From contig CM060890.1 in the NCBI GenBank assembly GCA_030762935.1, forward strand, positions 63,366,765-63,430,764: DNA of 64,000 bases, given 5' to 3'. Of this stretch, positions 42,224 to 53,877 are shown piece after piece (position 1 is the stretch's first letter; each line of letters begins with the position of its first letter). Origin of the DNA: Hymenopus coronatus (Eukaryota; Arthropoda; Insecta; Mantodea; Hymenopodidae). The position numbers and the translations under genes were made by a program. Under the pieces are notes generated by a model. That model worked only from the letters and a program-made list of their open reading frames with translations, searched no databases and was not told the origin of the DNA.

Positions 42224-42228
<5 letters not shown>
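41791..42228. other. Unassigned stretch
   Basis: A weak Rep-1-like phrase (AATTTAATTAAAATCGTTTT, TGAGAAAATG) occurs at 41796-41826; otherwise nothing. Confidence 0.35.
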
Positions 42229-42286
<58 letters not shown>

Positions 42287-42336
42287 CACGCACACACAGT
42301 CTCGTCTCTCTCTCTCTCTCTATATCTCTCTCTCTG
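42229..42336. repeat. (CT)n microsatellite, interrupted
   Basis: A long CT tract at 42229-42284, then CGCACACGCACACACAGTCT, then a second CT tract to about 42336. The open frame across it (Leu-Ser repeats) is an artefact. Confidence 0.95.
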
Positions 42337-42420
42337 TTGCACAGTGGGTAATGCATGTGCGCTATCTGAGAGGGGAATATGAACTTGAGCAGCCTATTCT
42401 AAAAGAACATAGTATAGTCG
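42337..42420 (+). repeat. Possible tRNA-derived SINE head
   Basis: GTTGCACAGTGGGTAATGCA resembles a SINE A box next to the CT tract. The B-box position (GAATATGAACTTGAGC) is degenerate. No other copy is in the window. Confidence 0.25.
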
Positions 42421-43551
42421 TCCCAGTAGTCACGTTGGAAGCACAAACGACCCACTATGACCTTTGTGCGGTACCGTGCTCCAGTTATTGAAGGTTCCTC
42501 TGTCTGACAATTCCTAACTCCGGCAACCAAAATTATTTCTTAAGCCATATTTGCGTAGTGGTAAGTGGCAACACTTTTGTTCTATGCTGGTTGTTTTCCT
42601 CTCACTAGTGAGATTATTTCATCTGCTGCATCACATATGAAAAATACATGCATTGACTTGGACACACCCTACAACTTTTGCACAATCAGGCAAGAATTCC
42701 AAAAGTATTTTATTGAAAATGGTTATTAGAATCTTTGGACGTCTATAATCAACATTTCGTCGTTCTCTCCTTGCTTCGGGTTCTACAGCTATTTAAAGAT
42801 CGTACAATAAACGTATTTCGTACAACACTATTTCATTAAACGCGTTTTGTCAAAACAGAATTTTCAGAATGTTTCAGGCGCCTCAGATTTTATTTTAATA
42901 TAACTACAATCGTCCATAATGTGAAAAAGTATATAGTGTAATATTATAAAGGACTAAATTATTCTACTATATATTTTAAAAGATATAATAATTCAGTAAT
43001 CAAAATTATGAAATATTTCCGATTAAAGTTTCTCCGTGTGATTCAAAGTTCCAATTCTGAAAAAGCCAACTAATTTTCTCAAATTATGAGGCGCGTGGAA
43101 TATTTTATTATGCAACATATTTACATAATAAAATTTATGAAATAGTTTACAACTTGCACAGTATTTATTCATTTGAATAAAATTTGGTATTCATATAATA
43201 GATAATGCATTAACAGTTAAATTTTGGGGAAAATATATACAGAAATATTTTTATTGAAATTGCACTCCCAGTATCCCTTAAGTGGAACCTAAGAATTCGC
43301 CTTAGGTATTATTTTGGTGTTGCTTGCTTTTTCTAATCTAACTCTAATCTCTTCCTCGTGTGTTATTTGCTTAACGACAGAAAGCCGTCATTTCTTTTCA
43401 ACAAATTTTAATGATATTCATTTAGAATAATAAAAATACATATAATAAAATAATATATATACTAAAATAATGTAGCACTGATGAAAATATCCATTAAGAT
43501 ATAAGTATTGAAAATAAATGCCTGGAACAACTCTCCAACTTCAAGTTTTGA
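42421..43551. other. AT-rich stretch, nothing assigned
   Basis: No ORF or shared repeat was recognised; the 42.9-43.5 kb part is strongly A+T-rich. Confidence 0.4.
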
Positions 43552-44300
43552 AATAGATACGGATCTAGAAAACAAGATAAATAAGTTTCAGCATACATGC
43601 AAGAACATTAAATAATAAAACAAGGAAAGAAACGAAATTGAAATTGTATAAAACCATGGCAGTTCCAGTGGTCAGTCTGGAAGCGTGTTCTGGAAAAGAA
43701 ATGGCGTTTTATTAATGGTCGCTTTGTGGTTCTCAGCGTCCCATTCTATGCTAGGCGTGAAAGACCGCTTAAGTTTGCTCAGAGTCCTCTCTATCATGCT
43801 TGAGGTTCTTTTACGTGCCGCAAATCTACGACACGGGACCAACGGCTATACTTACCTTCCGAAGAAAGCCATGATAATGATATTTACATCCGAAAAAATC
43901 CATCGTCCTCCGCCGGGTTTGAACCCGCGACCTTGGTTGCCTCGGAGGGTGACACTTGTCCTGGATATTAAAAAAACAGATAAAAGTAAAATACAGGCAG
44001 CAGAAATGAGGATTTTAAGAAGAGTTAAAGAGTGCACCAGGCGATATTTAATAAGAAATGAAAAAAGTAGGCATATATAAATTACAAGACAAAATAGAAG
44101 AACAGAATCAAAAATTGGAAAGAAACCTTAATAGAATGAGTGAAGAAGGAATACTGCCTTTAATTAGAATATACAATCCTCGTGGAGGAAGAAATGTACG
44201 GCGTCCTAGAACAAGATGGGAGAAATTGATGGAATGCGAAGACGGAACAGATAGATATGCCTAACCCATGAAGTGAAGAAGACAAGGAAGAAGACATATA
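43552..44300 (+). mobile_element. LINE 3' end, broken copy carrying a nested SINE
   Basis: Homologous to the 0-0.39 kb LINE but extending further upstream: DLENKINKFQHTCKNIK and KLYKTMAVPVV (43628-43670). The frame is then interrupted by SINE-d and resumes at 43969 with KKTDKSKIQAAEMRILRRVK and IRNEKS. A frameshift near 44050 leads to ERNLNRMSEEGILPL and NVRRPRTRWEKLME, ending near 44263. A GAAGAAGACAAGGAAGAAGAC tail follows. The block YGSEXWTL is lost at the insertion point. Confidence 0.85.
43690..43965 (-). mobile_element. tRNA-derived SINE (family SINE-d) nested in the LINE
   Basis: On the minus strand CGAGGCAACCAAGGTCGCGG then GTTCAAACCCGGCGGAGGAC gives a good B box, with the head truncated or degenerate at the A box. 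The body GGATTTTTTCGGATGTAAAT, GGCTTTCTTCGG and the distal CGGTCTTTCACGCCTAGCAT are shared with fragments at 17.6 and 23.7 kb. Its insertion removed a few LINE codons or caused a short target deletion, as no clean duplication was seen. Confidence 0.8.
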
Positions 44301-44407
44301 AGAGAATGAAGGAGTAAAACAGCGGAGAATCCATTAACGATATAGGATACAATAAGCTAAATAGAAGGATAAGTATGATTTATAAACTTCTACTTAAAAT
44401 AAAAAAA

Positions 44408-45094
44408 ATCGGAAGCGTTTCTCTTCCTGTTCTCTAAACAAAATTTTCTTATAAAAGATTAGTCTTTTTTCTACTTCATATTGAACTCCATTAACAAAAA
44501 TGGGCTCATTGCTTATGCTTTTATGAGCAGAATGGAAATAAAGGAGGCTATAGATTAAAGCGATATTCAAATATTTTAAATACTGTCACTATGCAATTGT
44601 CATTCAAATTGGTACCTTTCCAATACCAGGAGAAAAACAAAAGATATATATGAAATGGATAAGGACATCCCGTTTGGAAAAAGTTTAAAATTGAAACCAA
44701 TAAATCTCGAAACGTTTAGTTCAACAAAAAAATGGATATGACTTAAGTTGTGATTTTTTTAATGAGATGTATAATTTTTGTGTAGTAAGTTTTTGTCTGT
44801 TTGTTACAGTTTACCAGTTACACAAAAGGCACTCAGAATGAAGAGGCCTTCTAGGGCTATTCCTAGAAATTCAAGATCTGCATTTCCTTTGTCATGAAAA
44901 TATCTTAAACATTCGACATTTTAATCAAAATCCTTAGTGCTGTTTTTGAGAAAATCAAAATGTTCGAAAAATGTTCCATGTAAAGGATAATTAGGGGTGG
45001 AAAACACTCCTGAAAATCTTCTTGTCGCATCCTTAGAAGATACTGAACTTGAATACCAAACGACTTTTCGTTTTTGAGCTATGCTGCCCACAGA

Positions 45095-45144
<50 letters not shown>

Positions 45145-45432
45145 AGCGTGTTTCTAAAAATGTCTTTTTTTAATTCAGGTGGCCTCAAAACTGTACTTCC
45201 AGTGGAATCCTGATATTTAATATTTTAGTGGACTGCAATGGCTTCTCTATTCACTATGTACATTGTATATACAGGGTAGATATATTAAAAATGCCTTTTT
45301 TGGATCAGGAGACCCTAAAACGTGTACTTCTGGTGAAATCTCGTGATCGAATTTTTGGGTGGAATATAATACCCTCTCTACCTGCTATATAGTTAATGGT
45401 TCGTGCACAGAAAGCAATAAGTAAAAAAGTAA
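44408..45432 (-). repeat. Rep-1 copy with two A modules and an expanded CA tract
   Basis: D is eroded (CTCTTCCTGTTCTCTAAACA), C is good (GTGTAGTAAGTTTTTGTCTG, TTTACCAGTTACAC, GAATGAAGAGGCCTTCTAGG) and B has TTTTTGAGCTATGCTGCCCA followed by the CA tract. Two A modules follow (45178-45285 and 45286-45400) with GTACTTCCAGTGGAATCCTG and GTACTTCTGGTGAAATCTCG. Confidence 0.85.
45096..45144. repeat. (CA)n microsatellite inside Rep-1
   Basis: About 24 CA units with one A insertion, at the site where other copies have a short GT/CA run. Confidence 0.95.
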
Positions 45433-46054
45433 TAAGTTACCCTTAAGAAATACCAAGTTATACACATGTTATTTTTTATGCACAGCAACAGAAATACCTG
45501 CTCTTCAGTGTTGACTCTGTTGACGGAACGAGACACACAACCTGCGAGACTTTGGCGTATACCCTTTTCACAGATTTAAAATTATAATGATATTTTCATA
45601 GCCAAAGGAAGCTAATTACTCCTTCTGCGAAATAAATTATGAGTTGCTCTTATCTCTTGCTGTCAGGGAATGGGCCTGGACGGGAGAAAGAGATGCTCTA
45701 CCTTTTAATGGACTTGGAAGTTTCCGTAGTTTCCTCTTCGCTCGCAAATCGTTTAATTGCTCTTGCCGTGATCGATGGCCTTTACTGAGGCTCTAAATGC
45801 TGATTTACGAGCCTTGGCTTTCAAGCCTCTTGGAATTTGTTTTAATTATTTGTCAGACCGAGGTCTTTTATCTAGCATGAAGATGGACGTAGGCTGATAT
45901 ATCGTTTCAATGCTTAACAACTGGCCTCCCATTTCCACACGCACAATTACCCTTTTAAATGTGAATCGCATTTCCGTTCCATTAATCTGTCACAACGTTT
46001 CTATGCGCGATTTGAAGTAGAACCAAACAGTGAGAGATCAAACGTATGTAAGTG
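45433..46054. other. Non-repetitive block, candidate regulatory sequence
   Basis: Balanced composition and unique in the window, with TTTTAATGG, GTTTAATTGC, TTTTAATTATTTG and TCCATTAATCTGTC homeodomain-like cores and no ORF. Function is inferred from composition only. Confidence 0.3.
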
Positions 46055-46057
46055 CCC

Positions 46058-46200
46058 CGGGTGGCCTACTTGCTCGGTCTGACACTCTCTTCCGTTTCCT
46101 CGGTAAGCCTTGTGATTCATTTTGCTTCGTTAGTTCGAATTCTCAGTGGCGGCTTTTGGTCTCGGGAACAGGTAGGATCCAAAAATCGAATGTGTAGCGG
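46058..46200 (+). repeat. tRNA-derived SINE relic
   Basis: CCCCGGGTGGCCTACTTGCT (A box) and GTTAGTTCGAATTCTCAGTG (B box) lie about 60 bases apart, followed by a G-rich body (GGTCTCGGGAACAGG). It is a single copy with unclear limits. Confidence 0.45.
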
Positions 46201-46714
46201 CGCCTTTGAGCAACAATAGCGGAGAGAGGGAAATGGCTTAACGCCGCAAGATGTCAATAGAATCTGCAAAATTGCGTGAGCTGCGGATACTAGGGAGTTT
46301 GTCTTCGTTGGAATATGTATGTTTGAGAATATTTATATCTACTTGAGTAATTCTTGAATCGTCCTCCATGATGTAGTAGATGAATTGGATTGGTTGCTGA
46401 AGGGTAAACTCAATAAAATAAAAAAGCCAAAATAAAGTAGGAATTACACTTCCTTAAAATATAAAAATAAATTATATTTATTTCCATGTTTTCCATTATT
46501 TTATGTAACAGTTTTTAAAAATATCATTAATAAGTAATATTTAAACAATTACTAAATTAATACTTCTTTATTCCTCAAATAATATCTCGATTACATAACA
46601 GATTCCTCTAAATAGACTAATACCGCCAAATCCTTTAAGTTTAAAGATCATAACTATTATTACTAAGGTTTATTTCCATGCATTGGGAATGATTAATTAT
46701 CTTGTTAGCCTCTA
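46201..46714. other. AT-rich stretch, nothing assigned
   Basis: No ORF or shared repeat was recognised. Confidence 0.4.
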
Positions 46715-46990
46715 ATGTCCAGAGCGGAGCCTTAGCATGGCTTACTTTGAAAAGGAAGTAAAACCATTGATAGAGTATAATGTTTATTTGCACGTATAAG
46801 ACATCCATACCTTGAAAGAAAAGTTTTCTGGATTACTTCGCTATGTTTCATGTCCGTAAGTTGTGATTTCGTCCTATAGAGACATCTATAAGCGATGAGT
46901 TGATGTCACCATTTGCACCTAGTGGCGAACTCGCGAATTAGACATTCCCTGATCAAGAAACCTCTGTCAACATGGTTCAATATACGCTGA
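46715..46990 (+). repeat. SINE-c copy 2, head degraded
   Basis: GAAAAGGAAGTAAAACCATT, TATAATGTTTATTTGCACGT, CATACCTTGAAAGAAAAG, GTAAGTTGTGATTTCGTCCT and CACCTAGTGGCGAACTCGCG follow the order of the 22.6-kb copy. The tRNA-like head is truncated or too diverged. Confidence 0.8.
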
Positions 46991-47231
46991 TATGGCGTGA
47001 TAGAAATTGAAATGAATTATTCTTTAATTTAATTTAATCTAATCCCTGCTGTATGATGTGAGAGTATTTATACTCATGTTACAAAAAAGGAACGTTTGTA
47101 TATATAGCAACCCGACATTGTCCTGTTCAAAAGTTTTAAATCCGAAAATTATATCTTTTCTTAAACAGATTGTAGTTATTTGGACCGTTTTGTTGAAAAT
47201 ATATGTTAAAGAAATTATTAAAATACCAACA

Positions 47232-47640
47232 AATGTGCGCAAAAGTGACAAATTTACAGGAAACTTCCTTGAATCCGAACCGTGCACCAACTACCGGGTC
47301 TAACTGAAATTTAACAATCTTCAAATATTTCGATACCGCGATTGCAGCTCTACCTACCGAATCCAATGTACCGTAAATTTAACAACATGCACAATGTATA
47401 TTTTTTAATTGCACTGCAAAACGCTTCACGCATTATTTACACTTTAATTTAATATTTAGATTTATTTCAATATAATAAGAACACTAAGCCACTATGCAAG
47501 TAACGGATGTGCGAAAAAGTAACAAACTTACAGTTAATTTCCTTGAATCCGTACGCAGCACCAGTTACCGTGTCTATCTTCAAATATTTCGACACCACGA
47601 TCGCAGCAATGCCTACCGGATCCAATGTAAATCATCCTAA
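47232..47640 (+). repeat. Two-unit tandem repeat, offset about 276 bp
   Basis: GTGCGCAAAAGTGACAAATT, TTCCTTGAATCCGAACC, CTTCAAATATTTCGATACCG, CTACCTACCGAATCCAATGT at 47233-47367 recur at 47509-47630 (GTGCGAAAAAGTAACAAACT, TTCCTTGAATCCGTACGC, CTTCAAATATTTCGACACCA, GCCTACCGGATCCAATGT). The class is not known. Confidence 0.85.
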
Positions 47641-47739
47641 AATTTACAAGAATGAAAAATAAATAAATTAATTCATTAAACAGACATTATCTATCAGATC
47701 GAATGTGAATGTAAACCATTCTCAAATTCATTTGAATAC

Positions 47740-47870
47740 AAAAAAATTCCATTAAAATCGGTCCAACCGTTTAGCAGTTCAGTGACATACAAACGAACAG
47801 ATGAAATAATTATAGATATATATATACATATATCTATAATTATAGATACAGGATGTTAATGAACTATACC
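47740..47870 (+). repeat. Retroelement-like 3' end with palindromic AT tail
   Basis: CCATTAAAATCGGTCCAACC and GTTTAGCAGTTCAGTGACAT resemble the ending shared by many insect RTE-type LINEs and some DNA transposons. The AT-rich palindrome ATAATTATAGATATA...TATATCTATAAT (47805-47842) follows. The tandem units at 47.23-47.64 kb may belong to the same element. Confidence 0.45.
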
Positions 47871-48044
47871 GAAATATTTTCACAGCATATTCTGATTATT
47901 TAAATAAGAAATTTGAGATAGGAGACTTATGACCTGTTTATTGAAATTTCGAATTAACGGCTATAAGTTGCTGAAGTACCAGTACGCCACGTATCGCGGC
48001 ACTTCGTCTGGAGTGAAAAAAATAGTAATAAAAGTTATTTACTC

Positions 48045-48045
<1 letters not shown>

Positions 48046-48080
<35 letters not shown>
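48046..48080. repeat. (AAT)n microsatellite
   Basis: About 11 perfect units next to a tRNA-like block. Confidence 0.95.
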
Positions 48081-48137
48081 CGAACTCATGATCTTTGGGA
48101 TAGCAACTTCCCGCGTTACGTATCAAGCCACCAGAGC
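48081..48137 (-). repeat. tRNA-like block, SINE relic
   Basis: On the minus strand CTCTGGTGGCTTGATACGTA (A-box-like) and ATCATGAGTTCGATTATT (B box) are spaced as in a tRNA, and lead straight into the (AAT)n tract, which could be the start of the SINE body or tail. Confidence 0.45.
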
Positions 48138-48193
48138 AGTTGAAAAAACGCTTTCAGAATAGGCTACATAACTCAAGAACGTAGTTAATGAGT

Positions 48194-48419
48194 GCTCAGT
48201 GTCGCACTGTCAAGTGATTACTTCGAGATTTTACAGATTTTTGCGACATTAAATCTTGAGAACGCTAGTAACGAGCTGCTAAAAATCGATATTTCTATAC
48301 TCGGGCAGCAGCTTTAAAGACATACTAAGTCATTTTGTCAAATTGCTTTGCTTTAACACCGACTTATCAGCACTTGATACCCACACGTTTAACGCATTGT
48401 CCCCGGAAAAACATAACGC
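48194..48419 (+). repeat. Rep-2 copy 2
   Basis: Same order of blocks as 10196-10413 with roughly 85-90% identity by eye. The terminal 21 bases (48399-48419) are inverted relative to copy 1. A short ATAAACATAACGTAACATAA run follows. Confidence 0.8.
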
Positions 48420-49654
48420 ATAAACATAACGTAACATAACATATTGAGTTCTTTGTGCTTCTATCGTGACCTGTGGGATAAACAGGAGACACAAAAGTAG
48501 ACTAAATTGGGATGATGTGCGCAAGTAAGCCCGGGTACCCTAATTTTTTAACACACACCATCCTGCGTTACCCGAAACTGTAGATCCCAGGTGCATACGA
48601 CATAGTTCCACAGAAAGGAAGGGGGCCCAGAAGTCCCACCAGATGTCAGAGATATTTCCGAATCAAAAATGTCACCGTTAGAATTGCACTACTACAAAGG
48701 ATGATGTGGATTTATGGGTAGAGGAGAAATGGCGGTATTCAAATCTGAACCTCTCGAACAACTGTTTTCATTGTTGAAAAACAGTGTTCCTCCCCAAAGA
48801 TTAACTATAAAAATATATACATAGTACGAAATATTTAATATCGGTGTTTTTACGGGGAACTTTCACATTCATGAAATCTAATTTCCTTGCTTTTTCATTA
48901 CATAAAAATTATATTTACCATATGAATATACTTTGAGGATATTTGGACACTTTATTGCGAATATGGCAGGTTTTCAGTGGTTTCAGGTCCAAAGCAGCAT
49001 ATATTGTTATTATAAATATGTTTCTGTTTGATTTAGTTAAAATTTCTTATTAAGGAGCATATTTGGTATGATATTGACAAAAATTGCTATTCTGGAAACG
49101 TGCAAATAAATAAATAGATAAATAAACATATTATCCTACAAGTACACAAAAACTTCTTTTATTGTTTTTAAATAGCAACTTAAAGTGCAACTTTGCGTAG
49201 CCTGTTTAGACAAAAACTATTATCTATAGAAACCAAAAACTATGATCTCAAAGGCTATCCCTGACCGTATGCATCTTAGGTATAAAACCGCATTCTTCAA
49301 TCCATTGGATCCGAATGTTATATAGTTATGCAAAGGACCCGGAAAAATCAAAGGTTAACTCAAAGGTTCCAGAAACCACTCAATATTTATTTTCAATGTT
49401 ATAATTAACACAATTTTTTTAAAAACAGACCTAAAAGTTTTTCAATCTCTTGTCCAGCCAGGACACATATTTGTGCACTTGAACCATAGGACAAGACGAA
49501 CATTATAGAGTATAAGAGTATAACATTTATAAAATGTTTTGGGATTTTATAATACAAAACCTTTAATAAAACATAAAAGTGTAAATAAATATGGAATTTT
49601 TGAAATGGATTGCAGTAACTATGATGGTGTTTACACAGTTAAAACTAAAAATAT
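48420..49654. other. AT-rich stretch, nothing assigned
   Basis: No ORF over 64 codons, and no tRNA-like or transposase blocks. Confidence 0.4.
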
Positions 49655-50308
49655 CTGATGTGTTGCATTCACATGACTTTTCCACCACATGTGCAACAAA
49701 TTATTGTTAAAAAGCTATGCTTCTTCATGCTAATCGAGAAAAAAATTAGCAGAAATGGTCTTATTACTTGCTTCCTTATAAGTAGAAGCGAAATAAGGGA
49801 GTAGCATAGTCAAAAGCTGGTTGCTATGTGGCTTTGTATGGACAGGAGTTGACATACTCCTGTATGAGAAAAGTATAAGTTTTTCAAAGCTGAAACAAAA
49901 ACAAGGAATATTGCAAAAACGATCAACTCTACGACAAAAATGTATGTAACATCAATTGTGTGTTTTAAGACGCTCTGCATTTTTTGTGTGTTAAGTTTTT
50001 GTAACCTCATACGGTTTAGCAGTTATGCAAAATTCCGTAACATTCGTCCAGAATAAAGTAGTCTTCAGAGGCTATTCCCAGAAAATTCAAGATACACATT
50101 TTATTTGGAATGTAAATATCTTAAATATAAGAGATTTTAATCAAAATCGTTAAAGGCGTTTTTGAGGAAATCAAAATTTTCGAAAAAAATTCCATTTAAA
50201 GAGTGGGGGGATTTTCTTGAAAATCTTCGTGTCGCATTCTTGGAACATACCAAACTTTAAATACCAAGTTTAGTATTTAACGGACTTTTCGTTTTTGAGA
50301 TGTGCTGG

Positions 50309-50347
<39 letters not shown>

Positions 50348-50412
50348 CGGATGTTTTTCCAAAAATGCTTCTCTATACATTGTGTACATAGTACGTGTAG
50401 AGAAATTAAAAA
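49655..50412 (-). repeat. Rep-1 copy, near complete, with (CA)n tract
   Basis: TCTGATGTGTTGCATTCACA, CTTCATGCTAATCGAGAAAA, AAAGCTGGTTGCTATGTGG, AAAACGATCAACTCTACG, TAAAGTAGTCTTCAGAGGC, GAAAATCTTCGTGTCGCATT, hairpin TTAAATACCAAGTTTAGT, then a (CA)n tract of about 16 units (50310-50340). Module A is short (GTGTACATAGTACGTGTAG). Confidence 0.85.
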
Positions 50413-51040
50413 AACTTATTAACTCGTTTAAAACATCATAAAATAAACATTAAATTGAAGCAATTGGATAGGTGGCCGTCTCTAATCGTTTCTGGACTAC
50501 CAACCGTGAGATAAGACAAGAGATAAACATATTAAAAGCTATTATTACGTTACGATCGCAGTTGGGTACTTGGAAAAATTAATATTCATAGAAACATTAT
50601 TTAGGTCGTAAGTTTTGTAACACCTCCATCTGATTTCATTCTTCAATTTGTCTAAACAAAAAGTCCAACTGAAGACTCAGTTCCAAAATGGCAACTCAGA
50701 GGTCACTTCGATCTTACCGAAACGAAACTGATGCCATAGATATCTGCCACAATTACCAGAGGTCAGGAGAATCGCACCCTTATCTACATGAAGATGCTAT
50801 CGAAGAAGATGGTCAGACGACCAGTCAGGTTGCTTGAGGATGGTAAGGAACTTGGTCGAAACGTATGCATTACCATTTTCACATTTCGCTCTAGGTAATA
50901 AAAGCATAAAGTAAGCTAAACCAGTCATCAAATCCTTTCATATTGAATCTCTAAATTCTATTCTCATTGCATAAACACAAAAACGAAAGCTGTAAACAAA
51001 AATAATAGTGATTTGGAGCTGAGAGAAGATTAAATTATGT
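50413..51040. other. Unassigned stretch
   Basis: 50660-50880 is less AT-rich and looks like possible exon-like sequence, but frames are interrupted and nothing was recognised. Confidence 0.35.
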
Positions 51041-51044
51041 ATGT

Positions 51045-51245
51045 TAAAGGCCAAACTAAGAAATTACGACAAAAAATATCTCGGAAAAGGTTAAAGGCAT
51101 AAAAATCTTATTTGATATAAATAGTGTGCTTTAATAAGATCTACATTTTTGTCTCTTAAGAGTTCGTTGAAAAAGTCATCCAAAATAAAGAATGCTTCAT
51201 AGGCTATTCTTTAAAAATGCAAGATATACATTCTGTAAATTATAA
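51045..51245 (-). repeat. Rep-1 module C fragment, minus orientation
   Basis: AATATCTCGGAAAAGGTTAA, TTTAATAAGATCTACATTTT, AAAATAAAGAATGCTTCATA, GCAAGATATACATTCTG. Confidence 0.65.
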
Positions 51246-51734
51246 CATAATTCTATATTTTATTTGTTTATGTTTTGTAAATATTATGCCATTATAATTG
51301 AACTGATCATATTCTAGGAGATTATATTGAATATTATGAGCTTTATTTCCAACATACATTTTAAGATTAAAGATCAAGACCAAATAGTTTAAAAGTGTAA
51401 ATGATTATGTATCTTATATTCACTTTGATGAAGTCTATTACTTATTAACTTGAGGCACTGAAAAATAACAGCGCTACAGGGATTGATGACATCAGAAACA
51501 GAAATAAGGGACGGCATAATCAGATTCCGCGTAAGGCCGGTTAAAGTTATCGCTTCCCCCTCCTGTTTTTGTGCTCTGTCCAAAAACCGGTTTGGAGAGC
51601 ACGTGCTGCTTGCGTCTTCAGATACATTTACGTACCCCAAATGCGGTCCCTATTAATGGCGGTTCCTATTCACGTGTAAGTAGCTTAAATATTGTGTATT
51701 TTAATTAAAATCATCATAGCCATTTGCACGAAAA
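51246..51734. other. Unassigned stretch between two Rep-1 pieces
   Basis: Includes 51389-51640, open on the minus strand for 83 codons with ordinary composition but no motif. It could be an insertion that split one Rep-1 copy, since C lies on the left and B/A on the right. Confidence 0.35.
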
Positions 51735-52212
51735 TAAAATGTTTTATTTATTATGAAATTAAAAAAAACATTAAACATATAGTATTTTAATCAAAATCGT
51801 TAGAGTTCAAATTTTCGAAACTTTTTTCATGTAATTTTCATGGATTGAGAATTTTCTTTAATACTTTTGTGTAGCATCCCTTGAAGATGCTGAATCTAAA
51901 TATAAAGTTTTGTATCTAATTTTGGTTAGCTGTTCACAAAACACACACAAACATGAACCTTTTCCTAAAAACTCTTTTTTTAGATACAGAAGACCTTAAA
52001 ACATGTATTTTCAGTAAAATATCGATATTAAATTTTGAGGGGAATGCAATAACATCTCTACTTATGTACAATGTACTAATTAAAGAAAGTAAAAATGCTC
52101 TTGGTGCGGGGAGAGGATTCGGAAGATCTCAAAACGTGTATTTCCGGTGAAATCTCTACATCGAATTCTCTGAGGAATACAATACTTTCTATACCTACTA
52201 TGTACACAGGCA
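51735..52212 (-). repeat. Rep-1 B and two A modules, minus orientation
   Basis: AGTATTTTAATCAAAATCGT, TGTAGCATCCCTTGAAGATG, ACACACACAAACATGAACC, then A twice (CATGTATTTTCAGTAAAATA, and CGTGTATTTCCGGTGAAATC to CTATACCTACTATGTACACA). Confidence 0.8.
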
Positions 52213-52566
52213 TTAAAAATGGGACTATTTAGTAAAATTTAGATTACGAAATTTGCACCCTATGTATGAATAAAACATTTAATGCTTATTTAATGTCCTG
52301 AGCGATCTGCTGTTTTTCCTTTTTATGTTATCTTTAACATATCGGATCATATCGTGGCAACAATTGTTTATCAGAAACGATATTGAACTCGTTTAACAAT
52401 TGGGTGGCATACTATGGGTGAATACATTAAATTTATGCATATATTCACAGTTGCATTCATACTTCCATATTCTAAAGAGAAAAATTCTCACCAACCTGAG
52501 AATCAAGTCAGGAGCTCTGGATTATAAAGATGCCGACCAGACCTCAGAGGCAGACTCGATTTAATC
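52213..52566. other. AT-rich stretch, nothing assigned
   Basis: Ordinary sequence up to the mariner 5' end. Confidence 0.4.
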
Positions 52567-53110
52567 TCGAGGGTCGGCTGATAAGTCGCGAGCCTCACAC
52601 AAATATGACGCCACTAGGCCAGTTAGACGGTAGCATCGTGGAATATAACTCTAGACTAGCTTGTATCCATAGTTACAGGTCAATAGCTTGCTTAGTTTTC
52701 GAATGACAGCATTTTAAACAAGACAACTTTAGAGTATTCACGAAAATGGAGGATTTGGAAAAACGAGTAGTTATTAAATACTTCTATTTGAAAGGTTTAT
52801 AGCCTAAAGAAATCAAGGAGGAAATGGACAGTACATTGAAAGACTCTGACCCTTCATATTCAATGATTAAAAGGTGGATTGCAAAGTTTAAAATGGGACG
52901 CACGAGCACTAGTGATGAGCCTCGCTCTGGACGCCCTGTATATGTGGCAACTCCAGAGATCATCGAAAAAAGTCATCGTTTGGTACTGAAAAACCGCAGA
53001 TTAAAGTTCTTTGGATAGTAGAGGCTGTAAGCATATCAAAAGAACGTACAGGTAGTATTTTAAGTAATGTTTTCAGCTTTCACAACATCAGTGTAAGAGG
53101 ATGCCGCGTT
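52567..53110 (+). mobile_element. mariner element, 5' half only (DD34D type)
   Basis: CTCGAGGGTCGGCTGATAAG at 52566-52585 is a typical mariner-like 5' end. The transposase starts at ATG 52746: MEDLEKRVVIKYFYLKGL, a TAG at 52800-52802, PKEIKEEMDSTL, SYSMIKRWIAKFKMGRTS, DEPRSGRP and EIIEKSHRLVLKNRRLK. These are the two N-terminal helix-turn-helix segments and linker of mariner transposase. A shift near 53010 leads to IVEAVSISKERTGSILSN before the homology fades at about 53110. The catalytic domain and 3' TIR are missing, so this is a 3'-truncated dead copy. It is not the same subfamily as the 2.3-kb or 57-kb relics, judging by residue differences. Confidence 0.88.
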
Positions 53111-53877
53111 TTTGATCAAAAGTAACAGAATATTTTCACTATTTAACCTGATATCAATTTTCTATGTTCTTTCACAGCAAAGTTGATCTTTAATATTTTA
53201 TTTTACCACTTTAAAAAGTGCTTGCGGGCAATCTATTCGCATCTCTAATATTTATGCATTTCAGTTACGTTGGCAAACCTAAAGGTTGTATAACACAAAG
53301 AAGTAGTATAGACGAGCAGCTTTGTAAAAAGAAACTATTTCTGATGCACTACGTATATTTCCAATAAGCAAACGCGTTATGCAGACGAAGGAGGTACTAC
53401 GATGTGCATGCATGTTTAGCTATTCTTCAATCGCACAAAAGAACTGGATGTAAAAACGATGCATGTTATCGACAGGCAAAGAACTCCGAGGCGTGCCTTA
53501 TTGGCAAAATTTCTCAACAACAAGGAGAATAACGAGAAATAGCTCTGGGGAGGTTTCGGCGGAACTTGAAGAAAATGGAAAAGAGCCAGTAATACCGAAC
53601 TCGTTCGACCGCAGTTTTCAAAGAGAAAAGAGAACCGCAGAAATGTTGATTCTTTGTAAAGTTAATTTTGCTCAAGGATTCTTTTATTACGGACAAGAGA
53701 GGGAAGTATATTGTGGGAATATGAAGTTATGGAACTAGTACATTCAGGACACAAATTGTTTTCCTGGTTACCGTATATCGCAACGACAGTCATTTTGGTC
53801 TTCTCCACACAGATTTTTTGTTCCTCATTCTGGATCTATTGACTTTGATCTTTACTGCTCTTATTTCCAGGTATATG
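53111..53877. other. Unassigned stretch right of the truncated mariner
   Basis: A 91-codon ORF (53463-53738) shows no motif. No 3' mariner TIR was found. Confidence 0.35.

Noticed and set aside
42076..42351. 91-codon ORF rich in Leu-Ser
   Set aside because: An artefact of the (CT)n tract.
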